Positions 6,758 to 14,571 of a stretch of DNA of 17,444 nt are shown piece after piece. A program made the translations under genes and the position numbers. Origin of the DNA: Firm-04 sp964479595. Its GTDB lineage: Bacteria > Bacillota > Clostridia > Oscillospirales > Ruminococcaceae. The stretch is taken from the NCBI GenBank assembly GCA_964479595.1, contig CAYZMU010000027.1, positions 1-17,444 of the forward strand. The letters are read 5' to 3'. Position 1 is the stretch's first letter. The number at the start of each line of letters is the position of its first letter. The notes under the pieces are model-generated. The model made no database searches. It saw only the letters and a program-made list of their open reading frames with translations, and was not told the DNA's origin.

Positions 6758-6804
6758 GAGCGGCGCGAGAAACGGCTTCCCTTCGCGCGGCTCAATAATT
6801 TTTT
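6758..6804 (+). promoter_or_regulatory. Terminator-like hairpin in the pectate lyase leader (possible attenuator)
   Basis: The arms at 6758-6768 and 6783-6793 pair as GAGC plus GCGCGA against TCGCGC plus GCTC, with one G-G mismatch and a loop of about 14 bases. AATAATTTTTT (6794-6804) follows immediately. This sits between the predicted start site and the ribosome site at 6805-6809. A GC stem followed by a T-rich tract inside a 5' leader is what an attenuator looks like. No competing anti-terminator is obvious. Confidence 0.45.
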
Positions 6805-6819
6805 GGGGGATGATACCAG

Positions 6820-9800
6820 ATGACCACGGCAAAAACACGCCTCACCGCGCTTCTGTGCGGCGCGGCCATGCTCGCGGGCGCCGTGATTCCCTGTCTGACC
6901 GATCGCGGCGCGGCCGCGGACACATCGGTTTCCTTTCTGGAGCAGGGAGGGCTCAATGAGTCGGCGTACGTGACATGGGCGCCGGTTGACGGCGCGGACG
7001 GCTACAACGTCTTTGTGGACGGCAAACAGATTGACAGCATGCTTATCAGACAATACAGCGGGTTCTTCCGCGCGGACGCGGTGGGCCTTACAAGCGGCGC
7101 GCACTCCATTCAGGTTGTCGCGTGCAAGGGGAGCGCCCAGATAGGGCAGGCGGCGCAGGCGGACGTCACGGTGACCAAATACGACCGCTCGGGCTTTGGC
7201 TGGGTGAACGGCACCTCTTCGGGCGCCTACAACGAGGACGGCACGCTGCGCGACGGCGCGGTGGTGCTGTATGTCACGGACGACAACAAGGACAGCGTTA
7301 CCTGTGAAGTCGCGACGGGCTCAAACAAATCCCAGACCTTCACGGGAATTCAGCAGATTTTAAACGCGGTCAAGAAGGGCTATGACACCCGCCCGTTCTG
7401 TATCCGCGTGATAGGCGACATCACCGACCCGGCGGGGATAGCGGACGTCGGCGGGGACCTGACCATTGACGGCGGCGGCAAATTCACCGGCGGCATGACC
7501 TTGGAGGGCATCGGCAGCGACGCGCTCTTTACGGGCTTCGGCGTCAAGGTCAAGAACATCTCCAATCTTGAAATCCGCAACATCGGCGTGCGTATGTGCG
7601 ACAGCGACGAGGGCGACAACATCACTTTGCAGCAGGGCAACGACCACGTCTGGGTGCACAACTGCGATTCTTTCTACGGCGCGGCGGGCGGCGACGCGGA
7701 CCAGGCCAAGGGCGACGGCGCGCTCGACTGCAAGCGCTCGACCTACGTCACCTTCTCCTACAACCACTTCTGGGACAACGGCAAGTGCAACCTGCTCGGG
7801 CTCAGCGAGAATACGGTGGACGACCTCTACATCACCTATCACCACAACTGGTACGACCACTCGGATTCGCGCCACCCGCGCGTGCGTTTCTACAGCGCCC
7901 ACGTCTACAACAACTACTATGACGGCAACGCCAAGTACGGCATCGGCTCGACACAGAGTTCCTCGGTCTTCGCGGAATCCAACTACTTCCGCAACTGCGG
8001 CTACCCCATCCTCACCTCCATGCAGGGCACGGACGCTCTGGGCGAGGGCACCTTCTCCGGCGAGGACGGCGGTGTCGTCAAGGCGTACGGCAATATCATG
8101 GAAGGGGAGAAATCCTTTATCCCCTATTCGGAGAACAACACCTCCTTTGACGCCTATGTCGTGGAGAACAAGACCGACAAGGTCCCCGAAACGGTCAAGG
8201 CGCTGTATACTTCCGACTTAGGCGATTCCTACCCGCACACCTACAACAACTTTGACACCTCCGCGGATATGTATTCCTACACCGCCGACGACGCAAAGGA
8301 CGTTCCCGCCATCGTNNNNNNNNNNNNNNNNNNNNNNNNNNNNNNNNNNNNNNNNNNNNNNNNNNNNNNNNNNNNNNNNNNNNNNNNNNNNNNNNNNNNN
8401 NNNNNNNNNNNNNNNCCGCGGATATGTATTCCTACACCGCCGACGACGCAAAGGACGTTCCCGCCATCGTCGAGGCGGGCGCGGGGCGTTTAGGCGGAGG
8501 GGATTTCACCTTTGCCTTTGACGACGCCAAGGACGACGCGGACTACAATGTCAACTCAGCGCTCATGGACGCGGTCAAATCTTATCAGTCCGGCGTGCTG
8601 GCGGTCGGCAGCGGGTTTGTCTCGGATACACCGCCCGCTCCGGGCTCCACTTCCTCCACCGAGGCCACCACGGCCACCACGGCCTCAACAACCGACACAC
8701 AGGCAAGTACAGAACCCTCCGGCACAACCGTCACCCCCGCTCCTTCCCAGAGCGACATCAAGGTCGTCTACGCGGGCGGATGGAACGAGATGGCGTATAT
8801 CGTGCTGACGGGGATTTCCGACGCGGATGTGACCGCCGTCTCCTACAGCGGCGCATCTGAAGGCAAACTCGAGGGCGAGGACTTTGAGTATCTCGTCCGC
8901 GACACCGAGGACGGGCTGCGCGTGGACCTGCAGGGGCTCAAGCCCGGCACCTACACCGTAAAGATTGAAACGGCGAACGCGACCGTCTCCCAGGGGGGCA
9001 TTGAGGTCAGCGAACAGGACCGCTCCGGATACGCGCACTTTAACTACACCGCGGGTGTCGGCGCCTACAACGACGACGGCACCCTGAAGGCGAACGCGAA
9101 AGTGCTTTACGTAACAGACGAGAACAAGGACACCGTTTCCGTCACCTCCAAGGACGGCACGACCGTCACGGGCATCGGCAATATCCTCAATTCCGCCGGA
9201 CAGGACGCGGGCGGGGGCAAAACCGCGGGCGGCGGCACCGCCAACTCCAACAGCGGCATCATCAAGAAGCTCTCCGAGGACGGCACCCCGCTGGTCGTGC
9301 GCATCATCGGCACGGTCAAGGCGCCCCAAGGTGTCACGGCGTACGATTCGGTCGATCTGGGCGGTTCGGAAGGCGACAACGGCTTCATGGCGCGCATCAA
9401 ATCCGGGCTGAACATCACGATTGAGGGTGTGGGCTCGGGCGCGTGCATTGACGGCTGGGGGCTGCACTTCATGGCGGAATCCAGCGCCCCGGACTTCGGC
9501 AAGAGCTTTGAGGTGCGCAACCTCGCGTTCCGCAATGTCCCGGAGGACTGCGTCGGCATGGAGGGCGTACAGGAAGGCGACGAGCTGACCGCCCCGGTAG
9601 AGCGCTGCTGGATCCACAACTGCGAATTCTATGTACCGGCCATCGAAAAACCCGCCGAGAGCGACAAGGCGCAGGGCGACGGCGCGTGCGATTTCAAGCG
9701 CGGGCTCTACTTCACCAACAGCTACTGCTACTACGAGGGCTACCACAAGACCAACTTGGTCGGCGCGAACGATTCCAACGCGCAGTACCACCTGACCTAC

Positions 9801-10535
9801 CACCACAACTACTGGAAGAAATGCGAATCCAGAGGGCCGCTGGCACGGCAGGCGAATATCCATATGTACAACAACATCTTCGACGGACAGACCAGCTACT
9901 GCATGAATCCGCGCGCGAACGCCTATATCTTCTCGGAGTACAATGTCTTCAAGGACAGCAAGAACCCCATGCAGGTAAAGCTGGGCGCGATTAAGAGCTA
10001 TAACGACGAGTTCACCAATGTCAAGGGCGACATGGACGGCACGATTGTCACGGACAAGAGCGAGAAAGTCGCGAGCGAGAACAAATACGCGAACTTCGAT
10101 ACCGACGCCTCGCTCTGCTACATTTCCGATGGGGCCTACCGCCTCGACACCGAAGCGGACCCCGACCTCTACACCTCCCTCTCGGCACTGTTTGAGGTCT
10201 GGGGCGGCACGATGGACAAACTCCTGCTGACGACGGAAGGCCCGGTCATCACAGGTCCCGGCGGCGGCAGCACAGATTCCGGATCAACGACGACCACAAC
10301 GACCACCACCACAACGACAACGACCACAGCACCGGCGGGAGAGGCGCTCCCGGGCGACCTCAACTGCAATGGCGAAGTCACGATAGCGGACGCGGTACTG
10401 CTCTCGCGCCTGCTCTCCGGGGCTGCCGTGGAACTTTCCGAGCAGGGACATATAAACGCGGAAGTGGACGGCAACGCGGACATCGGTGAAAACGATTTGA
10501 CCGTGCTGCTGCAAATCCTTGTAAAACTCGCGTAA
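6820..10535 (+). CDS. Cellulosomal bi-catalytic pectate lyase: Fn3-PL1-linker-Fn3-PL1-dockerin
   Basis: With the artefactual 155 bases (8316-8470) removed, this is one frame of 1,186 residues. A signal peptide covers about 1-33. The first Fn3-like domain (about 36-120, VTWAPVDGADGYNVFVDG) precedes a PL1 pectate lyase beta-helix (about 125-545) with likely Ca-binding D299/D303 and the RxPxxR motif RHPRVR at 351-356. A Thr/Ser/Pro linker spans 551-593. A second, diverged copy of the module pair follows (about 594-1090), with D902/D906 and RGPLAR at 953-958. After a 14-threonine linker comes the dockerin (1127-1186), with calcium loops DLNCNGEVTIAD and EVDGNADIGEND (Glu in place of the usual first Asp of loop 2). 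It should cleave polygalacturonate by beta-elimination outside the cell, anchored to a cohesin scaffold. GGGGG precedes the ATG by 10 bases. Family PL1 is confident for copy 1, good for copy 2. Confidence 0.93.
8316..8415. other. Assembly gap (100 N) flanked by a 55-base duplicate
   Basis: Bases 8261-8315 and 8416-8470 are identical. Removing 155 bases (N run plus one copy) joins the frame that starts at 6820 to the one ending at 10535, since both then share the same phase. The gap is therefore an unmerged overlap inside the pectate lyase gene, not missing sequence. Confidence 0.95.
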
Positions 10536-10545
10536 GACAGCATAT

Positions 10546-10578
10546 CTCCCCCGCCTCCCAAAAGCGGGGGAGTTTTTT
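10546..10578 (+). terminator. Rho-independent terminator of the pectate lyase gene
   Basis: A perfect 9-bp stem, CTCCCCCGC (10546-10554) with GCGGGGGAG (10564-10572), is followed by six T (10573-10578). It starts 10 bases after the stop codon and closes a single-gene transcription unit. Confidence 0.95.
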
Positions 10579-10599
10579 CGCAAAATTGTCGCGCGCCCC

Positions 10600-10628
10600 T
10601 TGCAATTTCAAAAGTTTTCTGGTATAAT
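10600..10628 (+). promoter_or_regulatory. Extended -10 promoter for the membrane protein-metalloregulator pair
   Basis: TTGCAA (10600-10605), 17 bases, then TGGTATAAT with a perfect TATAAT at 10623-10628 and an extended -10 TG. It lies just past the preceding terminator and about 70 bases before the start codon. Confidence 0.8.
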
Positions 10629-10696
10629 AGAGGGGAGCGTATTCTGCCCCCGCACCGCGAGGGGCGTTGTGATTAGAAATGAAAGGGAGAAAACGT

Positions 10697-11731
10697 ATGG
10701 ACGACCAGCGCAGTTTGGAGGAGCAGCTTTTAGGGGATATGACCTACGACGACCCCAGAGCCCACAGGACACAGCCGGCGGATAGCGGACCCGAGCCGGA
10801 CCCGGCGGTGATTCTCGGGGATATGAGCGAGGATCTCTCCGCCCCGGCGAGCGCGCCCGCCTACCAGAGACTCACAGACGAGCAAATCGCCACGCTGCAG
10901 CAGCAGCGCGCCGCGAAGGGGGAAAAGCCCTACACGGCGGAGGAAATCGAGGATCTGCAGGCGGAGTTTATCGAGCGCCAGCGCAGACAGGCTCAGGAAG
11001 AGGCGATGGCGAAGGAGGAGGCGGCCCGTGCCGCGGCGGCGGCAAGCATTCTCGTGGAGGACACCGAATATGTGGCGCCCGAAAAGAAAACGCATGAGGA
11101 GCTGCCTACTGTGGACGCGAGCGCGCTGCTCGAAGAACCCGCCCCTCAGCCCGAACGCCGCGCCGTTTTCAACAGCGAGGATTTGGAGGCCGCGAAGCGC
11201 GCCGCGGTAAAACGCCAGCGGGAGGCGCTCGAAGATTCCGGCCCAAAAACGGAACAGGAACAGCGCGAGTCGCGCCGCCAGATGGAGATTCTGCGCCACC
11301 AGCAGCTCGCGGACAAGGCGCAGGCGGGCTTTAAACTCGCCATTATCTGTACCGTGGTGGGCGTCATCGGGGCGGGGCTTATGGCGCTGTTCTCGACCAG
11401 ACCTTTCCCGGAGGATTCCCCCGCGTTCTTTAACTTCGCGCAGAATTTTTATTTGATAGCGGGGTTCATCCTCGTGCTGCTCTCCTTCACGATTGTGACG
11501 CGGGTAAAACAGCTCAAGGGCTTCACCTCCTTCCTGTTCGGGATTTCGGCGGTGCTGCTGCTGATACCGGGGGTGCTGGTGCTGTTTGAGATGCGCGGAA
11601 CGGAAATGTTCTGGCTCTCCGCTGTCTCGTATCTGGGCGCGATTGGCGGGTGTTTCGCGGTAACTTTCATGCTCTCCACCAGCGACAAAATCAAGGCGTA
11701 TTACGACCGCTGTGACGAATTGTACGACTAG
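10697..11731 (+). CDS. Membrane protein with long charged N-terminus and four helices, function unknown
   Basis: I do not recognise the family. The protein has 344 residues from the ATG at 10697, chosen over 10679 because GGGAG lies 7 bases upstream. Residues 1 to about 210 are hydrophilic and low-complexity, rich in Ala, Glu, Gln and Arg, with likely coiled coils (DEQIATLQQQRAAKGEKPYTAEEIEDLQAEFIERQ is typical). Four hydrophobic helices follow: AIICTVVGVIGAGLMALF, FYLIAGFILVLLSFTIV, FLFGISAVLLLIPGVLVLF and AVSYLGAIGGCFAVTFML. The tail is short and charged. There is no signal peptide, so the N-terminus is probably cytoplasmic. It lies 11 bases before the DtxR-type regulator and should be co-transcribed. 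A metal-related role is possible from that neighbour only; no transporter motif is visible. Confidence 0.85.
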   Translation: MDDQRSLEEQLLGDMTYDDPRAHRTQPADSGPEPDPAVILGDMSEDLSAPASAPAYQRLTDEQIATLQQQRAAKGEKPYTAEEIEDLQAEFIERQRRQAQEEAMAKEEAARAAAAASILVEDTEYVAPEKKTHEELPTVDASALLEEPAPQPERRAVFNSEDLEAAKRAAVKRQREALEDSGPKTEQEQRESRRQMEILRHQQLADKAQAGFKLAIICTVVGVIGAGLMALFSTRPFPEDSPAFFNFAQNFYLIAGFILVLLSFTIVTRVKQLKGFTSFLFGISAVLLLIPGVLVLFEMRGTEMFWLSAVSYLGAIGGCFAVTFMLSTSDKIKAYYDRCDELYD

Positions 11732-11742
11732 GGGTGTGCCGA

Positions 11743-12159
11743 ATGGCAAAACTCTACGAATCCGGCGAAAACTATCTCGAAACCATTCTCATTCTCCACA
11801 AAACCCACAGTATCGTGCACGCGGTGGATATCGCGCGGGAGATGGACGTCTCCAAGCCGAGCGTCAGCCGCGCGATGGGGATTCTGCGCGACGGGGGCTT
11901 TATTGAGACGCACGAGAGCGGGGACATTACCCTGACTCCGAGCGGGCGGGAAGTCGCGGAGCGCATTTACGAGCGGCACACGGTCCTGACACAGTGGCTT
12001 ATGGATCTCGGGGTCAGCCGGCAGACCGCGGCGGAGGACGCCTGCAAGATTGAACACCACATCAGCGCGGAGTCTTTCCGCGCGCTCAAGGCGCATCTGC
12101 GAAGAGAACACCCGAATGTGGCGCTTTCGGAGAGCGAGCCCGAAAGCACGCAGAGCTAA
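11743..12159 (+). CDS. DtxR/MntR-family metal-dependent transcriptional regulator
   Basis: This 138-residue protein is a short DtxR/MntR-type repressor without the C-terminal SH3-like domain of DtxR. The N-terminal winged helix (about 8-70) has YLETILIL, the recognition helix MDVSKPSVSRAMGILRDGGFI and the wing. The dimerisation helices carry the metal ligands: H79 (YERHTVL), C101, E104 and H105 (ACKIEHH). The cysteine stands where Bacillus MntR has glutamate and where DtxR has its Cys102, and N10 replaces the MntR Asp8, so iron or another metal may be sensed rather than manganese. The ATG at 11743 has a modest AGGGGTG ribosome site. No metal transporter lies nearby, so its targets are unknown. 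Confidence 0.92.
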   Translation: MAKLYESGENYLETILILHKTHSIVHAVDIAREMDVSKPSVSRAMGILRDGGFIETHESGDITLTPSGREVAERIYERHTVLTQWLMDLGVSRQTAAEDACKIEHHISAESFRALKAHLRREHPNVALSESEPESTQS

Positions 12160-12435
12160 AGAGAATCGCGGCAACAGGGGGCAGCGAAACCTCCTTTGGC
12201 GAGCCCGAAAGCCCGCGGAATCAGGCGAATCGTGTGACGACCGTTCAGCCTTGTCACAGCAAATCGGCGCGTCACAGCCCAGATAAGCCGTTTTTGACGG
12301 ACAAGACAATTATTTCTATATCAGAGTAAATCGTAAATATAGGCATATATACACCCGCGCACGCGTATATCGCGCGTATAGGAAAATTCGGGCAGTTGTC
12401 CGGCACTCGTCAGGCACGGAAAGGAGCGGCGGCTT
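12160..12435. other. Intergenic region between regulator gene and mreC
   Basis: This region of 276 bases has no supported gene. It holds a 14-bp direct repeat (12134-12147, inside the preceding gene, and 12199-12212), an 8-bp repeat GTCACAGC (12253-12260, 12271-12278), the mreC promoter, and an alternating purine-pyrimidine tract (about 12343-12380) with CGCGTATA twice, 11 bases apart. I see no intrinsic terminator for the upstream gene. Confidence 0.6.
12294..12322 (+). promoter_or_regulatory. Probable promoter of mreC-mreD
   Basis: TTGACG (12294-12299), 17 bases, then TATATC (12317-12322). The -35 matches the sigma-A consensus at five of six bases, the -10 at four. It would give a leader of about 105 bases containing the alternating GC/AT tract. 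Confidence 0.55.
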
Positions 12436-13460
12436 TTGAATCTTCAGGGGTTTTTTCACAGCGCGAGGTTCAAGGTGCTGCTGTGTGTCGCGGCGCTGCT
12501 GCTGGNNNNNNNNNNNNNNNNNNNNNNNNNNNNNNNNNNNNNNNNNNNNNNNNNNNNNNNNNNNNNNNNNNNNNNNNNNNNNNNNNNNNNNNNNNNNNNN
12601 NNNNNTTTTTTCACAGCGCGAGGTTCAAGGTGCTGCTGTGTGTCGCGGCGCTGCTGCTGGGGGTACTGCTCTATTCGCTGCGGCAGGGCGCGCGTATGGA
12701 CCGTGTGAGCGCGGTTCTTGATACGATAACGCAGCCGGTACGGCGCGCGGCGTCGGCGATTTCGGGCAGTGTGAACGAGAAACTCGACACCTACTACGGC
12801 GCCAAGGCGTATCGTGAGGAGAACGCGCGTCTGCGCGAGGAAAACGCGAAACTGCAGGAAGAACTGATAGGCTATGACGCCGCCGTGGAGGAACGCGACG
12901 CGCTGCGCGGCCAGCTGCAGATTAAAGAGGAGCACGACGATTTCGTCCTCAGCGAGCCCTGCAAGGTCCTGATGCCGGTGACAAATGATTTAACAGGAAG
13001 TTTCCGGCTGGATAAGGGCGAAGCGGACGGCATTCCGTTAAACGCGCCCGTGCTGTGCCCGGAGGGTCTGGTCGGGGTGGTTACGGAACTTTCGAAATAT
13101 TCCGCGACAGTCACAACCATTCTCTCGCCCGAGCTTTCCGTGGGGGCTGTCTGCCTGCAGAGCTCTGACAGCGGCATTGTCGAGGGCACGCTCAGATACG
13201 CCGCGGCAGGGCAGACCAAGATGATCTACCTTAACGAGGACCACGGCGTCAAAAAAGGGGATCTTGTCTGTACGGCGGGTACGACCGGCATTTTCCCCTA
13301 CGGCATTCCCATCGGCACGGTACTCGAAACGGGCATGGAGGAAACGGGGCTTACCGCCTACGCCGTCATAGCACCCGGCGCGGTGCTCGAGGATCTCGAA
13401 TCGGTCACGGTGCTGCTCGATTTCGAGGGAAAGGATGAGACGGAAGATGAGCCGTCCTAA
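12436..13460 (+). CDS. mreC: Rod shape-determining protein MreC
   Basis: After removing the artefactual 155 bases (12506-12660) this is one frame of 289 residues starting at a TTG with a strong GGAAAGGAG ribosome site 9 bases upstream. MreC links the MreB cytoskeleton to cell-wall synthases. It has one N-terminal membrane helix (about 13-28, VLLCVAALLLGVLLYS), a coiled coil (about 70-105, REENARLREENAKLQEELIGY) for dimerisation, and two extracytoplasmic beta-barrel domains (VLMPVTNDLTGSFRLDKG, GLVGVVTELSKYSATVTTILSPE, GDLVCTAGTTGIFPYGIPIGTV). The tail is acidic. It overlaps mreD at its 3' end. No mreB lies next to it in this window. Confidence 0.96.
12506..12605. other. Assembly gap (100 N) flanked by a 55-base duplicate
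   Basis: Bases 12451-12505 equal 12606-12660. Deleting the N run and one copy places the TTG-started N-terminus in phase with the rest of MreC and gives a continuous membrane helix. The gap is an unmerged overlap. Confidence 0.95.
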
Positions 13461-14004
13461 CCGCACGCGCTCGGAGAAAAAGACGCGGCGAAGAAACGCG
13501 CTGCGTATGGTTCTGAGTCTGCTTTTGCTGCTGCTGTGCGCGTTTCCGATGTTCGGCGGCGGGGTGCAGCCGCTTTCCGTCATCCCCGCGCTCGTCTGTA
13601 TCTGCATGAACGAAACGTTCTACTTCTCCATCTTCTGCGGGGCGCTCTCGGGGCTCCTCATCGACGTCGCCTGCGGCAGTGTCTTGGGCTCCAACGCGCT
13701 CTTTCTGCTCGTGTTCAGCGCCTTCGCCTCGCTGCTCTTTGAGCGGCTGCTGCGGCCGGGATTCTGGCATTTCCTCTGGCTGACTTTTGTCTGCGCGGCG
13801 GGAAGAGGGGCGCTCTCGTACCTGCTGACGGCGGTGCTTTTTCGTGTGGAGGGCAGAGAATTGCTCTTTCGGGAGATTCTGCTGCCGAGCCTGATTCTTA
13901 CTATGATCATTTCCCTGCTCGTGTATCTGCTCTATCTCCCCTGCGGGCGTCTGCTGACCAAACGCGTGCGGCCCTTAAGCAACGCGGTGATGCGTTTTGA
14001 CTAA
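13435..14004 (+). CDS. mreD: Rod shape-determining protein MreD
   Basis: This 189-residue polytopic membrane protein follows mreC with a 26-base overlap, the standard order in the mre locus. After a very basic start (RPNRTRSEKKTRRRN) it has about five hydrophobic segments, among them VLSLLLLLLCAFPMF, the FYFSIFCGALSGLLIDVACGSVLGSNAL block typical of MreD, and LILTMIISLLVYLLYL. It acts in the elongation machinery with MreC, MreB and RodA/PBP2. The ATG at 13435 has GAGGG just upstream; a later ATG at 13447 has no well-placed site. The identification rests on topology, the GLLIDVACG-like motif and position. Confidence 0.9.
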   Translation: MRRKMSRPNRTRSEKKTRRRNALRMVLSLLLLLLCAFPMFGGGVQPLSVIPALVCICMNETFYFSIFCGALSGLLIDVACGSVLGSNALFLLVFSAFASLLFERLLRPGFWHFLWLTFVCAAGRGALSYLLTAVLFRVEGRELLFREILLPSLILTMIISLLVYLLYLPCGRLLTKRVRPLSNAVMRFD

Positions 14005-14021
14005 CCTTTATGAAAAAACAA

Positions 14022-14053
14022 ACCCCTGCCCTTTCGCGGACAGGGGTGATTTT
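14022..14053. terminator. Bidirectional terminator between mreD and the TerB-like gene
   Basis: The stem ACCCCTG (14022-14028) with CAGGGGT (14041-14047) extends by two more GC pairs after a mismatch. A short T run (14050-14053) follows on the + strand, and six A (14013-14018) give a T tract on the - strand. It lies between two converging genes and can serve both. Confidence 0.85.
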
Positions 14054-14065
14054 ATGGGTGACGGA

Positions 14066-14488
14066 TTATTCGGAAGTTTTCGGCGCGGCGGGCTCTTCCA
14101 GCGCGCGTTCAATCTCCGCGTAAACACTGTTTAAATCGACCACGCATTCCTCGAGCTTCCTGACGATACGGGGATCAAGCCCCAGCGCGTCGCGCAGTTC
14201 GTTTAATGTTCTGCGCTCGGAAGGGTGTTCGAAATGGTCGCAGACGGCGAAGGAAAAGATTTCCATATAAACCTTGCGCTTGCCCGTTTCGTTCAGCTGC
14301 GCCAAGGTGTCCCGCGCCGCCGCCTCCGCCGCGGAATCGTAACTGAAATCCGGGATCCCGAACGCGTTCTTATATTCCTCCAGCAGAGAATCCTCCTCCG
14401 CGCTGACAATCCCGTCCTCCTCAACCAGCTCCGACGCGATGGTCAGGAACGCCTCCGCCTCAATCCGGCCGAATTCACTGATAAACAT
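14066..14488 (-). CDS. TerB-like helical domain protein, function unknown
   Basis: A 140-residue, all-helical, acidic soluble protein. The segment AFLTIASELVEEDGIVSAEEDSLLEEYKNAFGI, followed by a second helical repeat (KRKVYMEIFSFAVCDHFEHPSERRTLNELRDALGLD), has the form of TerB/TerB-like domains: paired helices with an acidic turn of the type D-G-x-V-x-x-x-E. TerB-like proteins appear in tellurite and stress systems and beside many unrelated genes, so no specific role follows. No other ter gene is present, and a tellurite function should not be assumed. AGGGGG lies 9 bases before the ATG. It has its own promoter and ends at the terminator shared with mreD. Confidence 0.8.
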   Translation of the reverse strand: MFISEFGRIEAEAFLTIASELVEEDGIVSAEEDSLLEEYKNAFGIPDFSYDSAAEAAARDTLAQLNETGKRKVYMEIFSFAVCDHFEHPSERRTLNELRDALGLDPRIVRKLEECVVDLNSVYAEIERALEEPAAPKTSE

Positions 14489-14535
14489 GGTTTGTACCCC
14501 CTTGATGGTGATGGTGGGCTCCCCGCCCTTCTACT

Positions 14536-14564
14536 ATTATAGCATATCGGCGCGAAAAATGCAA
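14536..14564 (-). promoter_or_regulatory. Promoter of the TerB-like gene
   Basis: On the reverse strand TTGCAT (14564-14559), 17 bases, then TGCTATAAT with a perfect TATAAT at 14541-14536 and an extended -10 TG. It lies just after the stop codon of the sensor kinase gene, so the TerB-like gene can be expressed apart from the two-component operon. Confidence 0.75.
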
Positions 14565-14571
14565 GCCCCGC

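Noticed and set aside
8261..8470. Apparent frameshift splitting the pectate lyase into two genes
   Set aside because: Collapsing the 155-base artefact restores one phase from 6820 to 10535, so no mutation is needed.
8685..9863. A 392-codon - strand frame
   Set aside because: It is antisense to the second pectate lyase module, with biased shadow composition and no initiation signals.
10730..11749. A 339-codon - strand frame
   Set aside because: It is antisense to the membrane protein gene, whose strand has a promoter, ribosome site and real membrane helices.
12134..12212. 14-bp direct repeat as an attachment site
   Set aside because: No integrase or mobile gene is near, one copy lies inside the coding end of the regulator gene, and the repeat is short enough for a local duplication.
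14066..14488. Tellurite resistance gene terB
   Set aside because: Only a general TerB-like helical pattern is seen and no other ter genes are present, so a resistance function is not supported.
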